DNA from: Loktanella sp. SALINAS62
Lineage (GTDB): Bacteria; Pseudomonadota; Alphaproteobacteria; Rhodobacterales; Rhodobacteraceae
Length of the DNA: 64,000 bases
NCBI RefSeq assembly: GCF_018263905.1
Contig: NZ_JAAFZU010000008.1
Span: 1-64,000, forward strand
Reading direction: 5' to 3'
The notes beneath the pieces were generated by a model. The model was given only the letters and a program-made list of their open reading frames with translations, had not been told where the DNA came from and made no database searches. Below, piece by piece: positions 43,514-52,900 of this stretch (within the stretch, counting starts at the first letter, position 1; each line of letters starts with the position of its first letter). Made by a program: the position numbers and the translations under genes.

Positions 43514-43559
43514 GCAGGGGGCCGTTTTTCGTTCCGGTGCGCCGATCAGGGAGAGAGCG

Positions 43560-46004
43560 ATGCCCAAGGACAGTGGAATTGGCGCCAGCACGAAACGGCG
43601 CGAGGACATCCGGTTTTTGACCGGAACCGGTAAATATACCGACGACATCAATATTTTTGGTCAGACCTACGTGCATTTCCTACGCGCTGACGTGGCGCAT
43701 GCGGTGCTGAACGGGGTCGATACCACGCAAGCGGCGGCCATGCCGGGCGTGCTGCGGGTGTTTACCGGGGCCGATTTCGAAGCGGTGGGGTCGATCCCCT
43801 GCGGCTGGCAGATCACGGACAAGCACGGCCAGCCGATGCAGGAGCCGCGCCATCCGGTGCTGGCGCATGGCAAGATCCGCCACGTGGGCGAACCGGTGGC
43901 CGCTGTCGTGGCCGAAACCCGCGAACAGGCGCGCGACGCTGCCGAGGCGATCGTGCTGGATTACGACGAACTGCCCGCTGTCATGGACATGAAAAAGGCC
44001 ATCGCGGAAGGTGCGCCAAAGGTTCACGAGGAACTGACGGGCAACCTGTGCTACGACTGGGGTTTTGTCGAAGAAAACAAGGCCGCGACCGATGCCGCGT
44101 TTGAGGCGGCGGCGCATGTGACCACACTGGAACTGGTGAACAACCGGCTGGTCGCCAACCCGATGGAACCCCGGGTTGCGGTGGGCGAATACGATCGTGC
44201 CGACGACATGCATACACTGCACACCACCAGCCAGAACCCGCATGTGATCCGGCTGCTGATGGGGGCTTTTGTGCTGGGCATTCCCGAACACAAGCTGCGG
44301 GTCGTGGCCCCTGACGTGGGCGGCGGATTCGGCACCAAGATATTTCACTATCAGGAAGAGGCGTTCTGCACCTTTGCAGCAAAGGCGCTGAACCGCCCGG
44401 TCAAATGGACGTCCACCCGGTCAGAAGCATTCATGTCGGATGCCCACGGACGCGATCACGTCAGCAAGATCCAGCTGGCGTTGGATGCCGACAACAACTT
44501 TACCGCGCTGCGCACGGAAACCTATGCCAACATGGGGGCTTATCTGTCGACCTTTGCGCCGTCGGTGCCGACCTGGCTGCATGGCACGTTGATGGCCGGC
44601 AATTACAAGACGCCGCTGGTCTATGTGAACGTAAAGGCGGTGTTCACCAACACCGTGCCGGTCGATGCCTACCGTGGTGCGGGCCGACCAGAGGCCACGT
44701 ATCAGCTGGAACGGGTCGTCGACATGGCGGCACGCGAACTGGGGGTCGACCCGATTGCGTTGCGGCGCCAGAACTATATTACCGAATTCCCCTATGCCAC
44801 GCCGGTGGCTGTGGAATACGACACCGGCGATTACCACGCGACGATGGACAAGCTGATCGAGATTGCGGACATCGCGGGTTTTGCCGCACGGCGGGCCGAC
44901 AGCGAAAAGGCCGGGAAGTTGCGCGGCCTTGGCATCAATTCCTATATCGAGGCCTGCGGCATCGCACCAAGTAACCTTGTGGGGCAGTTGGGCGCGCGTG
45001 CGGGTCTGTATGACGCCGCAACGGTACGGGTGAATGCCACAGGCAGCATCAGTGTCATGGTCGGTGCACACAGCCATGGCCAGGGACATGAAACCGCGTT
45101 CCCGCAGGTGATTTCCGAGATGATCGGCATTCCCGAAGACCAGATCCACATCGTGCACGGCGACACGTCGAAAATTCCGTTCGGGATGGGCACCTATGGG
45201 TCGCGGTCGCTGGCGGTGTGCGGATCGGCCATGGTGCGCGCGGCGGAAAAGGTGATCAACAAGGCCAAGAAGATCGCGGCCCACCTGCTGGAAGCATCAG
45301 AGGGCGATATCGAACTGAAGGACGGCAGTTTCAGCGTCGCGGGCACTGACAAATCCGTGGCCTGGGGGGATGTGACATTGGCGGCTTATGTGCCGCACAA
45401 CTATCCGCTGACCGACATCGAACCGGGGCTGGAAGAAACTGCGTTCTACGACCCGGCCAACTTTACCTACCCGGCGGGGGCCTATGCCTGCGAGATCGAG
45501 CTGGACCCCGAAACGGGCCATGTGAAGATCGAACGGTTTTCTGCGGCGGATGATTTTGGCAACATCATCAACCCGATGATCGTGTCGGGACAGGTGCACG
45601 GCGGGATCGCGCAGGGGATCGGTCAGGCGCTGCTGGAAAACTGCGCCTATGACGCCGACGGCCAGTTGATCAGTGCGTCCTATATGGATTACGCGATGCC
45701 CCGGGCTGACGATCTTCCCTTCTATAGCGTGGACCATTCGTGCCAGACGCCCTGCACCCATAACCCGCTTGGCGTGAAGGGCTGCGGCGAGGCCGGTGCC
45801 ATCGGCAGCCCGCCGTCGGTCGTGAACGCGGTGATCGATGCGATCCAGTCGGGGGGAATGAACGTCGCACATATCGACATGCCGTTGACGCCGTCGCGGG
45901 TCTGGGCCGCAATGCACGGCGCGCGCACCAATGCCGGTGCCGCACAGCCAGCGGCCGGATCGTCGGACACGGCGCATGCGCGATCCATCGGCGGCGCCGC
46001 CTGA
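43560..46004 (+). CDS. coxL: CO dehydrogenase-type large subunit, form II
   Basis: 814 residues. Molybdenum hydroxylase catalytic subunit. The active-site loop is AYRGAGR (370-376), the form II signature, not the AYxCSFR of true form I CO dehydrogenase. The invariant catalytic Glu is 744 in [10 protein letters not shown]. Other family motifs are [13 protein letters not shown] and GQGHETAF. Form II enzymes are widespread in Roseobacters; their CO activity is debated, and the natural substrate may be different. The ATG at 43560 follows GGGAGAGAG. Confidence 0.95.
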   Translation: MPKDSGIGASTKRREDIRFLTGTGKYTDDINIFGQTYVHFLRADVAHAVLNGVDTTQAAAMPGVLRVFTGADFEAVGSIPCGWQITDKHGQPMQEPRHPVLAHGKIRHVGEPVAAVVAETREQARDAAEAIVLDYDELPAVMDMKKAIAEGAPKVHEELTGNLCYDWGFVEENKAATDAAFEAAAHVTTLELVNNRLVANPMEPRVAVGEYDRADDMHTLHTTSQNPHVIRLLMGAFVLGIPEHKLRVVAPDVGGGFGTKIFHYQEEAFCTFAAKALNRPVKWTSTRSEAFMSDAHGRDHVSKIQLALDADNNFTALRTETYANMGAYLSTFAPSVPTWLHGTLMAGNYKTPLVYVNVKAVFTNTVPVDAYRGAGRPEATYQLERVVDMAARELGVDPIALRRQNYITEFPYATPVAVEYDTGDYHATMDKLIEIADIAGFAARRADSEKAGKLRGLGINSYIEACGIAPSNLVGQLGARAGLYDAATVRVNATGSISVMVGAHSHGQGHETAFPQVISEMIGIPEDQIHIVHGDTSKIPFGMGTYGSRSLAVCGSAMVRAAEKVINKAKKIAAHLLEASEGDIELKDGSFSVAGTDKSVAWGDVTLAAYVPHNYPLTDIEPGLEETAFYDPANFTYPAGAYACEIELDPETGHVKIERFSAADDFGNIINPMIVSGQVHGGIAQGIGQALLENCAYDADGQLISASYMDYAMPRADDLPFYSVDHSCQTPCTHNPLGVKGCGEAGAIGSPPSVVNAVIDAIQSGGMNVAHIDMPLTPSRVWAAMHGARTNAGAAQPAAGSSDTAHARSIGGAA

Positions 46005-46011
46005 TGCAAAA

Positions 46012-46064
46012 TGCGGGACCGGGGCGCTGCCCCGGACCCCGGGATATTTCTGGCAAGAAGAAGC
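46012..46064 (-). repeat. Dispersed intergenic repeat, copy D
   Basis: On the minus strand it begins CTTCTTCTTGCCAGAAATAT, followed by CCCGGGGTCCGGGGCAGC. Nearly identical to copy A, in the gap between coxL and coxM. Confidence 0.7.
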
Positions 46065-46100
46065 AGGGAGACCTGTGGATCATCGCCCAAGGAGAGACAT

Positions 46101-46889
46101 ATGTACGCATTCGAGATTGAACGGCCAACAACGCTGGACGCGGCGAAAGCCGCCATCGCAGCAGGCGGGCAAGCGCTGAGCGGGGGGCAGACGCTGATCC
46201 CGACGCTGAAAGCACGGCTGGCCATGCCGGAAACGCTGGTCAGCCTGCATGGCATCGCGGATTTGAAAGGGATCGGCACCGACGGTGCGGGCCGCATCTG
46301 CGTGAAGGGCGCGACCGTGCACAAGACTGTCGCGGACGAGACCGCTGAACGCTTTCCTGCATTGAGCTATCTGGCCAGCCGGATCGGTGACCCGGCGGTG
46401 CGCAATCGCGGCACCATCGGTGGCAGTCTGGCGAACAACGACCCGTCCGCCTGCTATCCTGCGGTGGCACTTGCGACCGGGGCCACGATCTGTACCGACC
46501 GCCGCGACATCGCGGCAGACGATTATTTTCAGGGTATGTTCACCACAGCGCTGGACGAGGGCGAAATCGTCACGGAGGTGAAGTTCCCCGTGCCGCAAGC
46601 CGCGGCCTATGAGAAATTTATCCAGCCCGCATCCCGGTTCCCGCTGGTCGCGGTGTTTGTCGCGCGCTTTGCCGATGGCGTCCGCGTGGCCATCACCGGT
46701 GCATCGGAATCCGGCGTCTTTCGCTGGACCGCCGCCGAAGAGGCGCTGACCGCCACCTTTAGCCCCGATGCCGTGGCGGGCCTGCAGGTCGACCCTGATG
46801 GCATGATCGGTGACCTGCACGGCACCAAAGAATACCGCGCCCATCTGTGCAACATCATGACAAAACGCGCCGTCCAGCACGCAAGCTAG
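46101..46889 (+). CDS. coxM: CO dehydrogenase-type medium subunit (FAD)
   Basis: 262 residues. FAD-binding motifs [14 protein letters not shown] and [13 protein letters not shown] are those of the flavoprotein subunit. The ATG at 46101 follows AAGGAGAG. Last structural gene of the operon; a terminator follows at 46951. Confidence 0.93.
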   Translation: MYAFEIERPTTLDAAKAAIAAGGQALSGGQTLIPTLKARLAMPETLVSLHGIADLKGIGTDGAGRICVKGATVHKTVADETAERFPALSYLASRIGDPAVRNRGTIGGSLANNDPSACYPAVALATGATICTDRRDIAADDYFQGMFTTALDEGEIVTEVKFPVPQAAAYEKFIQPASRFPLVAVFVARFADGVRVAITGASESGVFRWTAAEEALTATFSPDAVAGLQVDPDGMIGDLHGTKEYRAHLCNIMTKRAVQHAS

Positions 46890-46950
46890 GCGGAAGGTCG
46901 CCACCAGCTGCAAATCGCAGGAACGGCAGGGGAACAATAATGGTTGAATG

Positions 46951-46982
46951 GGTGTCCCGGCGTGTGCCGGGGCACCTTTTTT
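46951..46982 (+). terminator. Strong rho-independent terminator of the cox-type operon
   Basis: Stem GGTGTCCCGGC (46951-46961) with GCCGGGGCACC (46966-46976), one wobble pair, a 4-base loop and six T residues (46977-46982). It lies 62 bases after coxM and directly before the next gene's start. Confidence 0.9.
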
Positions 46983-46995
46983 GATGAGGACCGTT

Positions 46996-48993
46996 ATGAC
47001 CCGACTGACACTGACTTCGACGACTGCCCTGATGCTGGGGCTGTCACTTTCGCCCGCTCATGCGCAGGATTCGACCTTTCCCTGCGCGCTGCCCGATGGC
47101 ACGACCATCGAGACCGCACAGGATCTTGCGGATGTGCTGGCGCAGGAAGCCAGTGTCGCTGCGCTGATGAGCAATGACGATCCTGCGATCTGTGGTCCTG
47201 CCGCGCTGACCGAAGCGCGGGTATTGATGCCCGACCAACCCGCTGATGCTGCTGCCCCCGCCGATCCGGAAGCGGCGACGAGTGAAGAAACCGATGCAAC
47301 GGTCGAGGCGGCGGATGAACCCGTCGATGCTGACGATGTAGCGGCCCCGGAATCCGCGCCTGCCGAAACGCCGGATGCAGAGGTTGACGACGAAGTAGAG
47401 GAAGCACCTGCCGTGGCTGAAGAGGCTCCCGTTGCCGAAGAGCCGGTTGCGACTGAAGAAGCTCCTGTTGCCGAAGAACCTGCGGCAACCGAAGAACCAG
47501 TGGTAACTGAAGAACCTGCTGCGGCTGAAGAACCTGCCCCGGTGACCGATGTGGCGCCAGAAGCGGAGGCAGACCCCCAGCCCGCGGGCGAACCTGCGGC
47601 CGCGGCAGAAACAGACACGCCTGACATGGCGACGGACCCTGACGATGCCCCTGCTGTCGACGCCGTGACCGACCCTGCCGTGGATGACGCGGCCAGTGAT
47701 CCCCAGTCAGAGACGGATGCGCAGCCGCAGGCCACCGATGAGGTGACAGACGAATCCGCGCCGACCACACAGACAGCGCCGGATGAAAGCGAGATCGAGG
47801 CAGAGACGAGCGCCGAGACGAGCACGCCGCCGGCTGATGAGGACGCCGACCTTGGTGCGCAGATCGAAGCGGAAACGCAGGCCGAAACCAGCAGCCCGCC
47901 AGAGTTGACAGAAGAAGAACGCGCAGCGCGTGATGCGCGTCGTGCGGAACGGGCCGCCGCGCGTCAGCAATCCGAAGCCGCAACCGCCGATGCCAGCGAC
48001 GCAGAGGTCGTCACCGAGGAGGTCGAGGCCGATGATGTGCGCGCCGCTGACGAAGATTTTGATACCCAGGTGCTGAGCGATACGGCCACATCCGACGATG
48101 ACGATGACGGTCTGTCGCGTTTCGAGCAGGCGATCCTGCTGGGGCTTGGTGCGGCTGCTGTCGGTGCCGTGCTTAACAACGGTGACCAGGTGGTATCGAA
48201 TTCCGGTGATCGCGTGATCGTGGAACGCGATGGTGAATTGCGGGTGCTGAAAGACGACAACACCTTGTTGCGTCAGGCCGGAACGCAGGTCGCGACGCAG
48301 ACCTTTGACGATGGATCGACGCTGACGACTGTCACGCGCGACGACGGAAGCTTTGTCACGACGATCCGGGCAGCAGACGGGACCGTGCTGCGCCGCACAC
48401 TGACACGTGTGGATGGCACGCAGGTCAACCTGATCAACGATCTGGAGCAGGTCGCACCGATCGAGGTGTCCGAACTGCCAGCGCTGCAACAGCGGACAGA
48501 CACGCAGTTGAGCAACGCAAGTGACGAGGCGCTGCGCGCCGCCCTGACTGCTGATTTGTTGGCGCAGACGGGCCGGTTCTATTCGCTGGAACAGGTGCGT
48601 GATGTGCAACAGGTCCGGGCGCTGGCGCCGCAGATCGAATTGGACACGATTACGTTTGCCAGCGGTTCGGCAGCCATCCAACCCAGCCAGGCCGAGGAGC
48701 TGAGCGATTTGGGACGCGCCATCGTGCAGATTGTTCAGGACGATCCGTCCGCGATCTTCCTGATCGAGGGGCACACCGATGCGGTTGGCGATGCCGCCTA
48801 TAATCTGGGTCTGTCTGACCGCCGTGCAGAAACGGTGGCACTGGCGCTGACGCAGTATTTTGGCGTTCCGCCGGAAAATCTGGTCACGCAGGGTTATGGT
48901 GAAGCCTATCTGAAGGTCCAGACACTACAGGATGAACGTGAAAATCGCCGTGCGGCGGTTCGCAACATCACTGACTTGCTGCGCGATAGCTGA
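46996..48993 (+). CDS. OmpA-family outer membrane protein with acidic repeat region
   Basis: 665 residues. A signal peptide (TSTTALMLGLSLSPAHA) precedes a very acidic Ala/Glu/Pro/Asp-rich middle (about 90-340) with imperfect EEAPVAEEPVATEE-type repeats. The C-terminal OmpA domain contains TFASGSAAIQPSQ and IEGHTDAVGDAAYNLGLSDRRA, the peptidoglycan-binding site. The Arg in LSDRRA and Asp in HTD bind diaminopimelate. It is probably a wall-anchoring outer-membrane protein. I chose ATG 46996, which has GAGGA upstream. ATG 46984 is also in frame. Confidence 0.88.
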   Translation: MTRLTLTSTTALMLGLSLSPAHAQDSTFPCALPDGTTIETAQDLADVLAQEASVAALMSNDDPAICGPAALTEARVLMPDQPADAAAPADPEAATSEETDATVEAADEPVDADDVAAPESAPAETPDAEVDDEVEEAPAVAEEAPVAEEPVATEEAPVAEEPAATEEPVVTEEPAAAEEPAPVTDVAPEAEADPQPAGEPAAAAETDTPDMATDPDDAPAVDAVTDPAVDDAASDPQSETDAQPQATDEVTDESAPTTQTAPDESEIEAETSAETSTPPADEDADLGAQIEAETQAETSSPPELTEEERAARDARRAERAAARQQSEAATADASDAEVVTEEVEADDVRAADEDFDTQVLSDTATSDDDDDGLSRFEQAILLGLGAAAVGAVLNNGDQVVSNSGDRVIVERDGELRVLKDDNTLLRQAGTQVATQTFDDGSTLTTVTRDDGSFVTTIRAADGTVLRRTLTRVDGTQVNLINDLEQVAPIEVSELPALQQRTDTQLSNASDEALRAALTADLLAQTGRFYSLEQVRDVQQVRALAPQIELDTITFASGSAAIQPSQAEELSDLGRAIVQIVQDDPSAIFLIEGHTDAVGDAAYNLGLSDRRAETVALALTQYFGVPPENLVTQGYGEAYLKVQTLQDERENRRAAVRNITDLLRDS

Positions 48994-49003
48994 ACAAGGC
49001 GTG

Positions 49004-49023
49004 GCGCGGGATCGGTCCCGCGC
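49004..49023 (+). repeat. GC-rich hairpin after the OmpA-family gene
   Basis: A perfect 8-bp inverted repeat, GCGCGGGA with TCCCGCGC, 4-base loop. No U-run. It lies 11 bases after the stop and precedes the terminator. Confidence 0.5.
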
Positions 49024-49058
49024 TACCGACCGCTGACGGTCGTTTGGCACACAATAGC

Positions 49059-49095
49059 AAAAGGGGTCATCGCTGATGCGCTGACCCCTTTTTTC
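49059..49095. terminator. Terminator between the OmpA-family gene and infC
   Basis: Arms AAAGGGGTCA (49060-49069) and TGACCCCTTT (49082-49091) pair perfectly around a 12-base loop, with a T-run continuing to 49094. The A-rich left end makes it usable from both directions, and the genes converge. Confidence 0.8.
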
Positions 49096-49121
49096 GTTAT
49101 GATCGGGTCGTAACAGAAGTC

Positions 49122-49667
49122 TTACTTTTGCAGTGGTCCGATCAACATGACCATCTGACGGCCTTCCATCTTTGGAAAGTTTTCGACCTTGCCATGTTCT
49201 TTGGTGTCTTCTGCCACGCGTTCCAGCAGTTGACGGCCCAGTTCCTGGTGGGCCATTTCGCGGCCACGAAAGCGCAGGGTGATCTTCACCTTGTCGCCAT
49301 TTTCCAAAAACTTGTAGACGTTTTTCATCTTCACGCCGTAGTCGTGATCATCGGTGTTCGGACGGAACTTGATTTCCTTGATCTCGATGATCTTCTGCTT
49401 CTTGCGCGCTTCTGCTTCTTTTTTCTGGGTCTCGTACTTGTACTTGCCGAAATCCATGATCTTGCAGACGGGCGGGCTGGCGTTTGGGGAAATCTCGACC
49501 AGATCCAGACCGGCCTCTTCAGCCATGGCCAGCGCACGATCGGGCGACACGACGCCCACGTTTTCGCCTTCGGCGCCGATCAGTCTGATGTCACCGCCCC
49601 GGATGCGGTCGTTGATGCGGGGGCCGGTATCACGCACGGGAGGTGCGTTATGGGGTCTGCGTCCTAT
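49122..49667 (-). CDS. infC: Translation initiation factor IF-3, non-canonical AUA start
   Basis: 181 residues from the proposed start. It binds the 30S subunit and controls start-codon fidelity. Hallmarks are [40 protein letters not shown] and the C-terminal RFRGREM. No ATG, GTG or TTG lies in frame near the conserved N-terminus [21 protein letters not shown] at 49667 (or ATC at 49670) follows AAGGA with 8 (or 5) bases spacing. Rare start codons are the known basis of infC autoregulation in E. coli (AUU). A longer frame to 49841 has no support. Confidence 0.93.
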   Translation of the reverse strand: MGRRPHNAPPVRDTGPRINDRIRGGDIRLIGAEGENVGVVSPDRALAMAEEAGLDLVEISPNASPPVCKIMDFGKYKYETQKKEAEARKKQKIIEIKEIKFRPNTDDHDYGVKMKNVYKFLENGDKVKITLRFRGREMAHQELGRQLLERVAEDTKEHGKVENFPKMEGRQMVMLIGPLQK

Positions 49668-49680
49668 GATCTTTATCCTT
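49665..49680 (-). promoter_or_regulatory. Ribosome binding site and rare start codon of infC
   Basis: On the minus strand AAGGA (49680-49676) is followed by TAAAGATC and ATA (49667-49665). Initiation on AUA or AUC would make translation sensitive to IF-3 level. Confidence 0.7.
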
Positions 49681-49839
49681 CGATCGTTTGCGTTATGGTT
49701 GCCTAGATAGGTAATGCGCCGCACGTTTCGCTTCAAGCCGCAATCCGCAGCGGCGTTTTGGGGTTTTCTTTTGCCAGACCTGCCACCAGATAGACAACTG
49801 ATCACCAAAGGGTGAGCATCGCTTAGAAGGATACCTCTC

Positions 49840-50736
49840 ATGCAAGCACTTGTTATTATCGTTGTCGTGGCTGTTCTTGGCTTTTTCGGCTACCAATATT
49901 TTGTCGACGGACAAGACCCCCAGGCTGTCGTGACCGGCACCGTGGAAGAAACCGACACAGCGCAAGATGCCGCTGAAGACGCCGCTGCCGAGGTCGAGGC
50001 CACCGCAGAAGATGCGGCTGCCGCAACAGAGCAGGCGGTGGATGATGCTGCCGTTGCGACCGAAAATGCAGCCGACGACGTCGCTGATGCTGCCGCCGCC
50101 GCCGCTGAAGAAGCTGATGCACTGGCTGCCGAAGCTGAGGTTGCCGCATCTGACGCCGTCGCTGACGCAGAAGCCGCTGCGACCGACGCCGCCGCCGATG
50201 CAGAAGCTGCCGCGACCGACGCCGCCGCTGACGCTGAGGCCGCTGCGACCGACGCCGCCGCTGAAGCTGAAGCCGCCGCATCTGACGCCGCCGCCGAAGC
50301 TGAAGCTGCCACTGCCGACGTGGCGGCAGAGATCGATGCCTTGGCAGACGATGCTGCTGCCGCCACCAGCGACGCAGTCGATGCCACACAGGACGCAGCA
50401 AGCGACGCGGCCGACGCGGGGGCTGCATTGCTTGACGATGCGGCGACGGAACTGGACGCTGCGGCAGAGTCTGACGTGACAATCGACACGCCGCAGGCAG
50501 ATGCAGCCGTGGAAACCGACACTGTTGCGGCCGATGACGCGGCAGAGGTGCCGTTGTCCGAACTGCTGACACCCGAAGGGTTTGACGCCGACGCGATCAT
50601 CGCCCGTATCGAAGAATCCGATCTGCCCGCAATGCGCAAGACGGTTCTGGTCACCGCGACGCAGCGCGTCAGCGAAAACCCGGACATCCTGAATATCGTG
50701 ATCGAACAGTTGCAGGATGCATTCGGCACCAACTGA
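49840..50736 (+). CDS. Ala-rich 11-residue-repeat protein with membrane anchor
   Basis: 298 residues. An N-terminal hydrophobic helix ([18 protein letters not shown]) is followed by about 180 residues consisting almost only of Ala, Asp, Glu and Thr/Ser. An 11-residue unit [11 protein letters not shown] repeats four to five times, flanked by looser versions. Such a spacing is seen in LEA-type and apolipoprotein-like helices. The C-terminal 60 residues ([20 protein letters not shown]) form a separate conserved-looking domain. It is probably a single-pass envelope protein. The ATG follows AGGAT and overlaps the antisense region upstream of infC. The function is unknown. Confidence 0.75.
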   Translation: MQALVIIVVVAVLGFFGYQYFVDGQDPQAVVTGTVEETDTAQDAAEDAAAEVEATAEDAAAATEQAVDDAAVATENAADDVADAAAAAAEEADALAAEAEVAASDAVADAEAAATDAAADAEAAATDAAADAEAAATDAAAEAEAAASDAAAEAEAATADVAAEIDALADDAAAATSDAVDATQDAASDAADAGAALLDDAATELDAAAESDVTIDTPQADAAVETDTVAADDAAEVPLSELLTPEGFDADAIIARIEESDLPAMRKTVLVTATQRVSENPDILNIVIEQLQDAFGTN

Positions 50737-50756
50737 TCGGACAGGGACACGACGCA

Positions 50757-50791
50757 GAAAGGGCCGCATCCATCCGGATGCGGCCCTTTTT
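50757..50791. terminator. Terminator between Ala-rich gene and fpr
   Basis: Stem AAAGGGCCGCATCC with GGATGCGGCCCTTT, about 13 pairs and a 3-base loop, ending in a T-run. It sits between convergent genes. Confidence 0.85.
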
Positions 50792-50813
50792 CATGCGCGG
50801 TGACGTGTAAGGG

Positions 50814-51665
50814 TCAGCCGACAAATGCCTTTTCGATCACGAATTGACCGGGTTCGGAATTGGCGCCTTCGTTCAGGCCAGCGGCTTCCATCAGGGCGGC
50901 GATGTCTTTGTTGAACGCAAGACTGCCGCAGACCATTGCGCGGTCGGTGGCCGGGTCCAGCGGCGGCACACCCAGATCCGTGAACAACTCTCCGTTTTCG
51001 ATCAGTGTGGTGATCCGGCCCATCTTTACGCTGCTTTCGCGTGTTGTGGTGGGGTAGTAGCGGATTTTATCCAGATTTTCCTGCCCCAGCAGTTCGATCA
51101 TCATGTCGTCCCGCTTCAGCTTGGCGATCAGTTCCGCACCATAGGTCAGTTCGGCCACGTCGCGGCAGGTATGGGTAATGATGATTTCTTCAAACCGCTC
51201 GAACGTTTCGGGTTCGCGCAGCAACGACGCAAACGGCGCAAACCCCGTGCCGGTCGCGAACATATACAGACGCTTGCCGGGCAGCAGGGCGTCATGGACC
51301 AGCGTGCCGACGGGTTTGGGTCGCAGGATGATCTGGTCGCCGGGCTGGATGTGCTGCAACCGCGATGTCAGTGGGCCGTTTTCGACCTTGATCGAATAAA
51401 ACTCCAACTCGTCGTCCCATGCAGGGGATGCAATGGAATAGGCGCGCAACAGCGGTTTCTGCTTGCCGGTTTCGGGGTGTGGATCGCCCATCAGCCCGAT
51501 CATCACGAATTCACCCGACCGAAAACGCAGCGACGCGGGGCGTGTCACGCGAAAGGCGAACAGCCGGTCCGAATAATGCGTGACCGATGTGACGGTCTGT
51601 GCATCCGGCAATGTCGGTACGGGGGTCGCGGTGGCGGTATCTGTCACGGGGCGTTGCTCTGTCAT
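50814..51665 (-). CDS. fpr: Ferredoxin/flavodoxin-NADP+ reductase
   Basis: 283 residues. FAD motif RAYSIASP, NADP motif FATGTGFAPFASLLREPE and AMVCGS near the C-terminus. It supplies reduced ferredoxin, presumably to the sulfite reductase in this operon. ATG 51665 is chosen as the frame upstream is antisense. It is the last gene of the sulfate-assimilation unit. Confidence 0.93.
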   Translation of the reverse strand: MTEQRPVTDTATATPVPTLPDAQTVTSVTHYSDRLFAFRVTRPASLRFRSGEFVMIGLMGDPHPETGKQKPLLRAYSIASPAWDDELEFYSIKVENGPLTSRLQHIQPGDQIILRPKPVGTLVHDALLPGKRLYMFATGTGFAPFASLLREPETFERFEEIIITHTCRDVAELTYGAELIAKLKRDDMMIELLGQENLDKIRYYPTTTRESSVKMGRITTLIENGELFTDLGVPPLDPATDRAMVCGSLAFNKDIAALMEAAGLNEGANSEPGQFVIEKAFVG

Positions 51666-51726
51666 AATTGCATCAGCGGCGTCGGGCGCCGCCCTCCGTC
51701 TAAGGGAAAAACGTGGCGGGTGAAAG

Positions 51727-52122
51727 TCAGCCGCGCAGGCGCGACTGATAGGCATGCGCGGTCCAGTCGGCGCGGGCAAGCCATTGGTCCTGCGGTTGAC
51801 GCGCGGCAAGCGCGTCGTCGATTTCGACTTCGTCGAAACCGTTGCGTCGGGCCATCGCGTATTGGTCGGCCAGCACGTGACCATAGGCGCGCAGGCGTCC
51901 AGTGAACCCCGCCCGGCGCAGGATTGCGGCAAGGGTAAAGCCGCGCCCGTCCGAAAAGCTGGGAAAGGCGATGCGCACAGCCTGCGCATTGGTCAGTGCG
52001 CGCATGGCGTCTGGGTCGGCGTCGGATGGCACGTCGATCGCTGGACCGTCTTCGCCCAGTGGCACAAAAGTGCCGTCGAAATCATCGGTGCCAAAGCCTG
52101 TGTCGGTTACAATCACGCTCAT
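51727..52122 (-). CDS. DUF934 family protein of the sulfite reductase operon
   Basis: 131 residues. The AVRIAFPSFSDGRGFTLAAILR and LRAYGHVLADQYAMARRNGFDEV motifs are those of DUF934, a small protein always found next to sulfite reductase and cysH in alpha- and betaproteobacteria. It is thought to help electron transfer or assembly, but this is unproven. ATG 52122 has AGGAGA upstream. Confidence 0.9.
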   Translation of the reverse strand: MSVIVTDTGFGTDDFDGTFVPLGEDGPAIDVPSDADPDAMRALTNAQAVRIAFPSFSDGRGFTLAAILRRAGFTGRLRAYGHVLADQYAMARRNGFDEVEIDDALAARQPQDQWLARADWTAHAYQSRLRG

Positions 52123-52165
52123 CGGTGTCTCCTGCGGGACATGTGCCCCCGCTTTTTCAAAATAC

Positions 52166-52900
52166 TCAAACGTTGGCGTTGGCCGGGATGCGGACCATCT
52201 TGCCATCGACGAAATGGATGCCGCATTCGGTCTTTTCGCGGTTGCGCCAGCGGCCTGCGCGTGGGTCTTCGCCCGGTGCAACCTTGGTGGTGCAGGGTGC
52301 GCAGCCGATTGACGGATACCCCTGTGCCACCAGCGGATGCCGGGGCAGGCGGTTTTCGGTCATGTAATCCTGCACGTCGTCGCGGGTCCAATGCGCCAGC
52401 GGATTGACCTTGAGCAGGTCGCCATCCGCTTCAAAGAACGGCAGTGCTGTGCGCTGGCCGCCCTGATACTGCTTGCGCCCGGTAATCCAGCCGTCGAATT
52501 CAGACAGGGCGCGCAACAGCGGTTCGGTCTTGCGCAGCGCACAGCAGCCATCGGGGTCCGACAGGTGCAAAAGCCCTTCGTTGTCGCGGGCCAGCAGCGC
52601 ATCACGGTCCGGATGCAGCACGCGCAGCCCGGTCAGACGCAGGCGTTCCGCGACCTCCATCTGGTAGGTCAGGGTTTCCGCGAACAGCATTTCAGTATCC
52701 AGAAACAGGATCGGCAGATTGCGATCCAGCACCGACACCATGTGCAAAAGTGCGACCGATTCCGCGCCGAACGAACTGACAAGCGTCAGTCGTCCGGTCT
52801 GGTCGTCGGTCAACGCGCGTTCCAGCACGGCCCGCGCTGAATGATGCTTGTAGGCATCGTTCAGCGACGCGACGCGATCGCCTAGATCATCAAGCGGCAT
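52166..52900 (-). CDS. cysH: Phosphoadenylyl/adenylyl-sulfate reductase
   Basis: 244 residues. Reduces activated sulfate to sulfite. The paired Cys motifs DGCCALRK and IGCAPCTTK are those of iron-sulfur APS/PAPS reductases, and the catalytic Cys lies in KTECGIHF. The SSFGAESVALLHM PP-loop is clear. Presence of the [4Fe-4S] motif favours APS as substrate. It overlaps the sulfite reductase gene by 11 bases. Confidence 0.94.
   Translation of the reverse strand: MPLDDLGDRVASLNDAYKHHSARAVLERALTDDQTGRLTLVSSFGAESVALLHMVSVLDRNLPILFLDTEMLFAETLTYQMEVAERLRLTGLRVLHPDRDALLARDNEGLLHLSDPDGCCALRKTEPLLRALSEFDGWITGRKQYQGGQRTALPFFEADGDLLKVNPLAHWTRDDVQDYMTENRLPRHPLVAQGYPSIGCAPCTTKVAPGEDPRAGRWRNREKTECGIHFVDGKMVRIPANANV

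Noticed and set aside
47058-47825. 255-residue Ser/Ala-rich open frame on the minus strand
   Set aside because: Antisense to the repeat region of the OmpA-family gene; low complexity reflects the repeat on the other strand.
49890-50750. 286-residue Ser/Ala-rich open frame on the minus strand
   Set aside because: Mirror image of the Ala-rich repeat gene, which has the ribosome binding site, membrane anchor and terminator.
52140-52175. Possible sixth copy of the dispersed repeat (CAAAATACTCAAA)
   Set aside because: Only the short AAATACTC part is shared; the CTTGCC core and the GC palindrome are missing.
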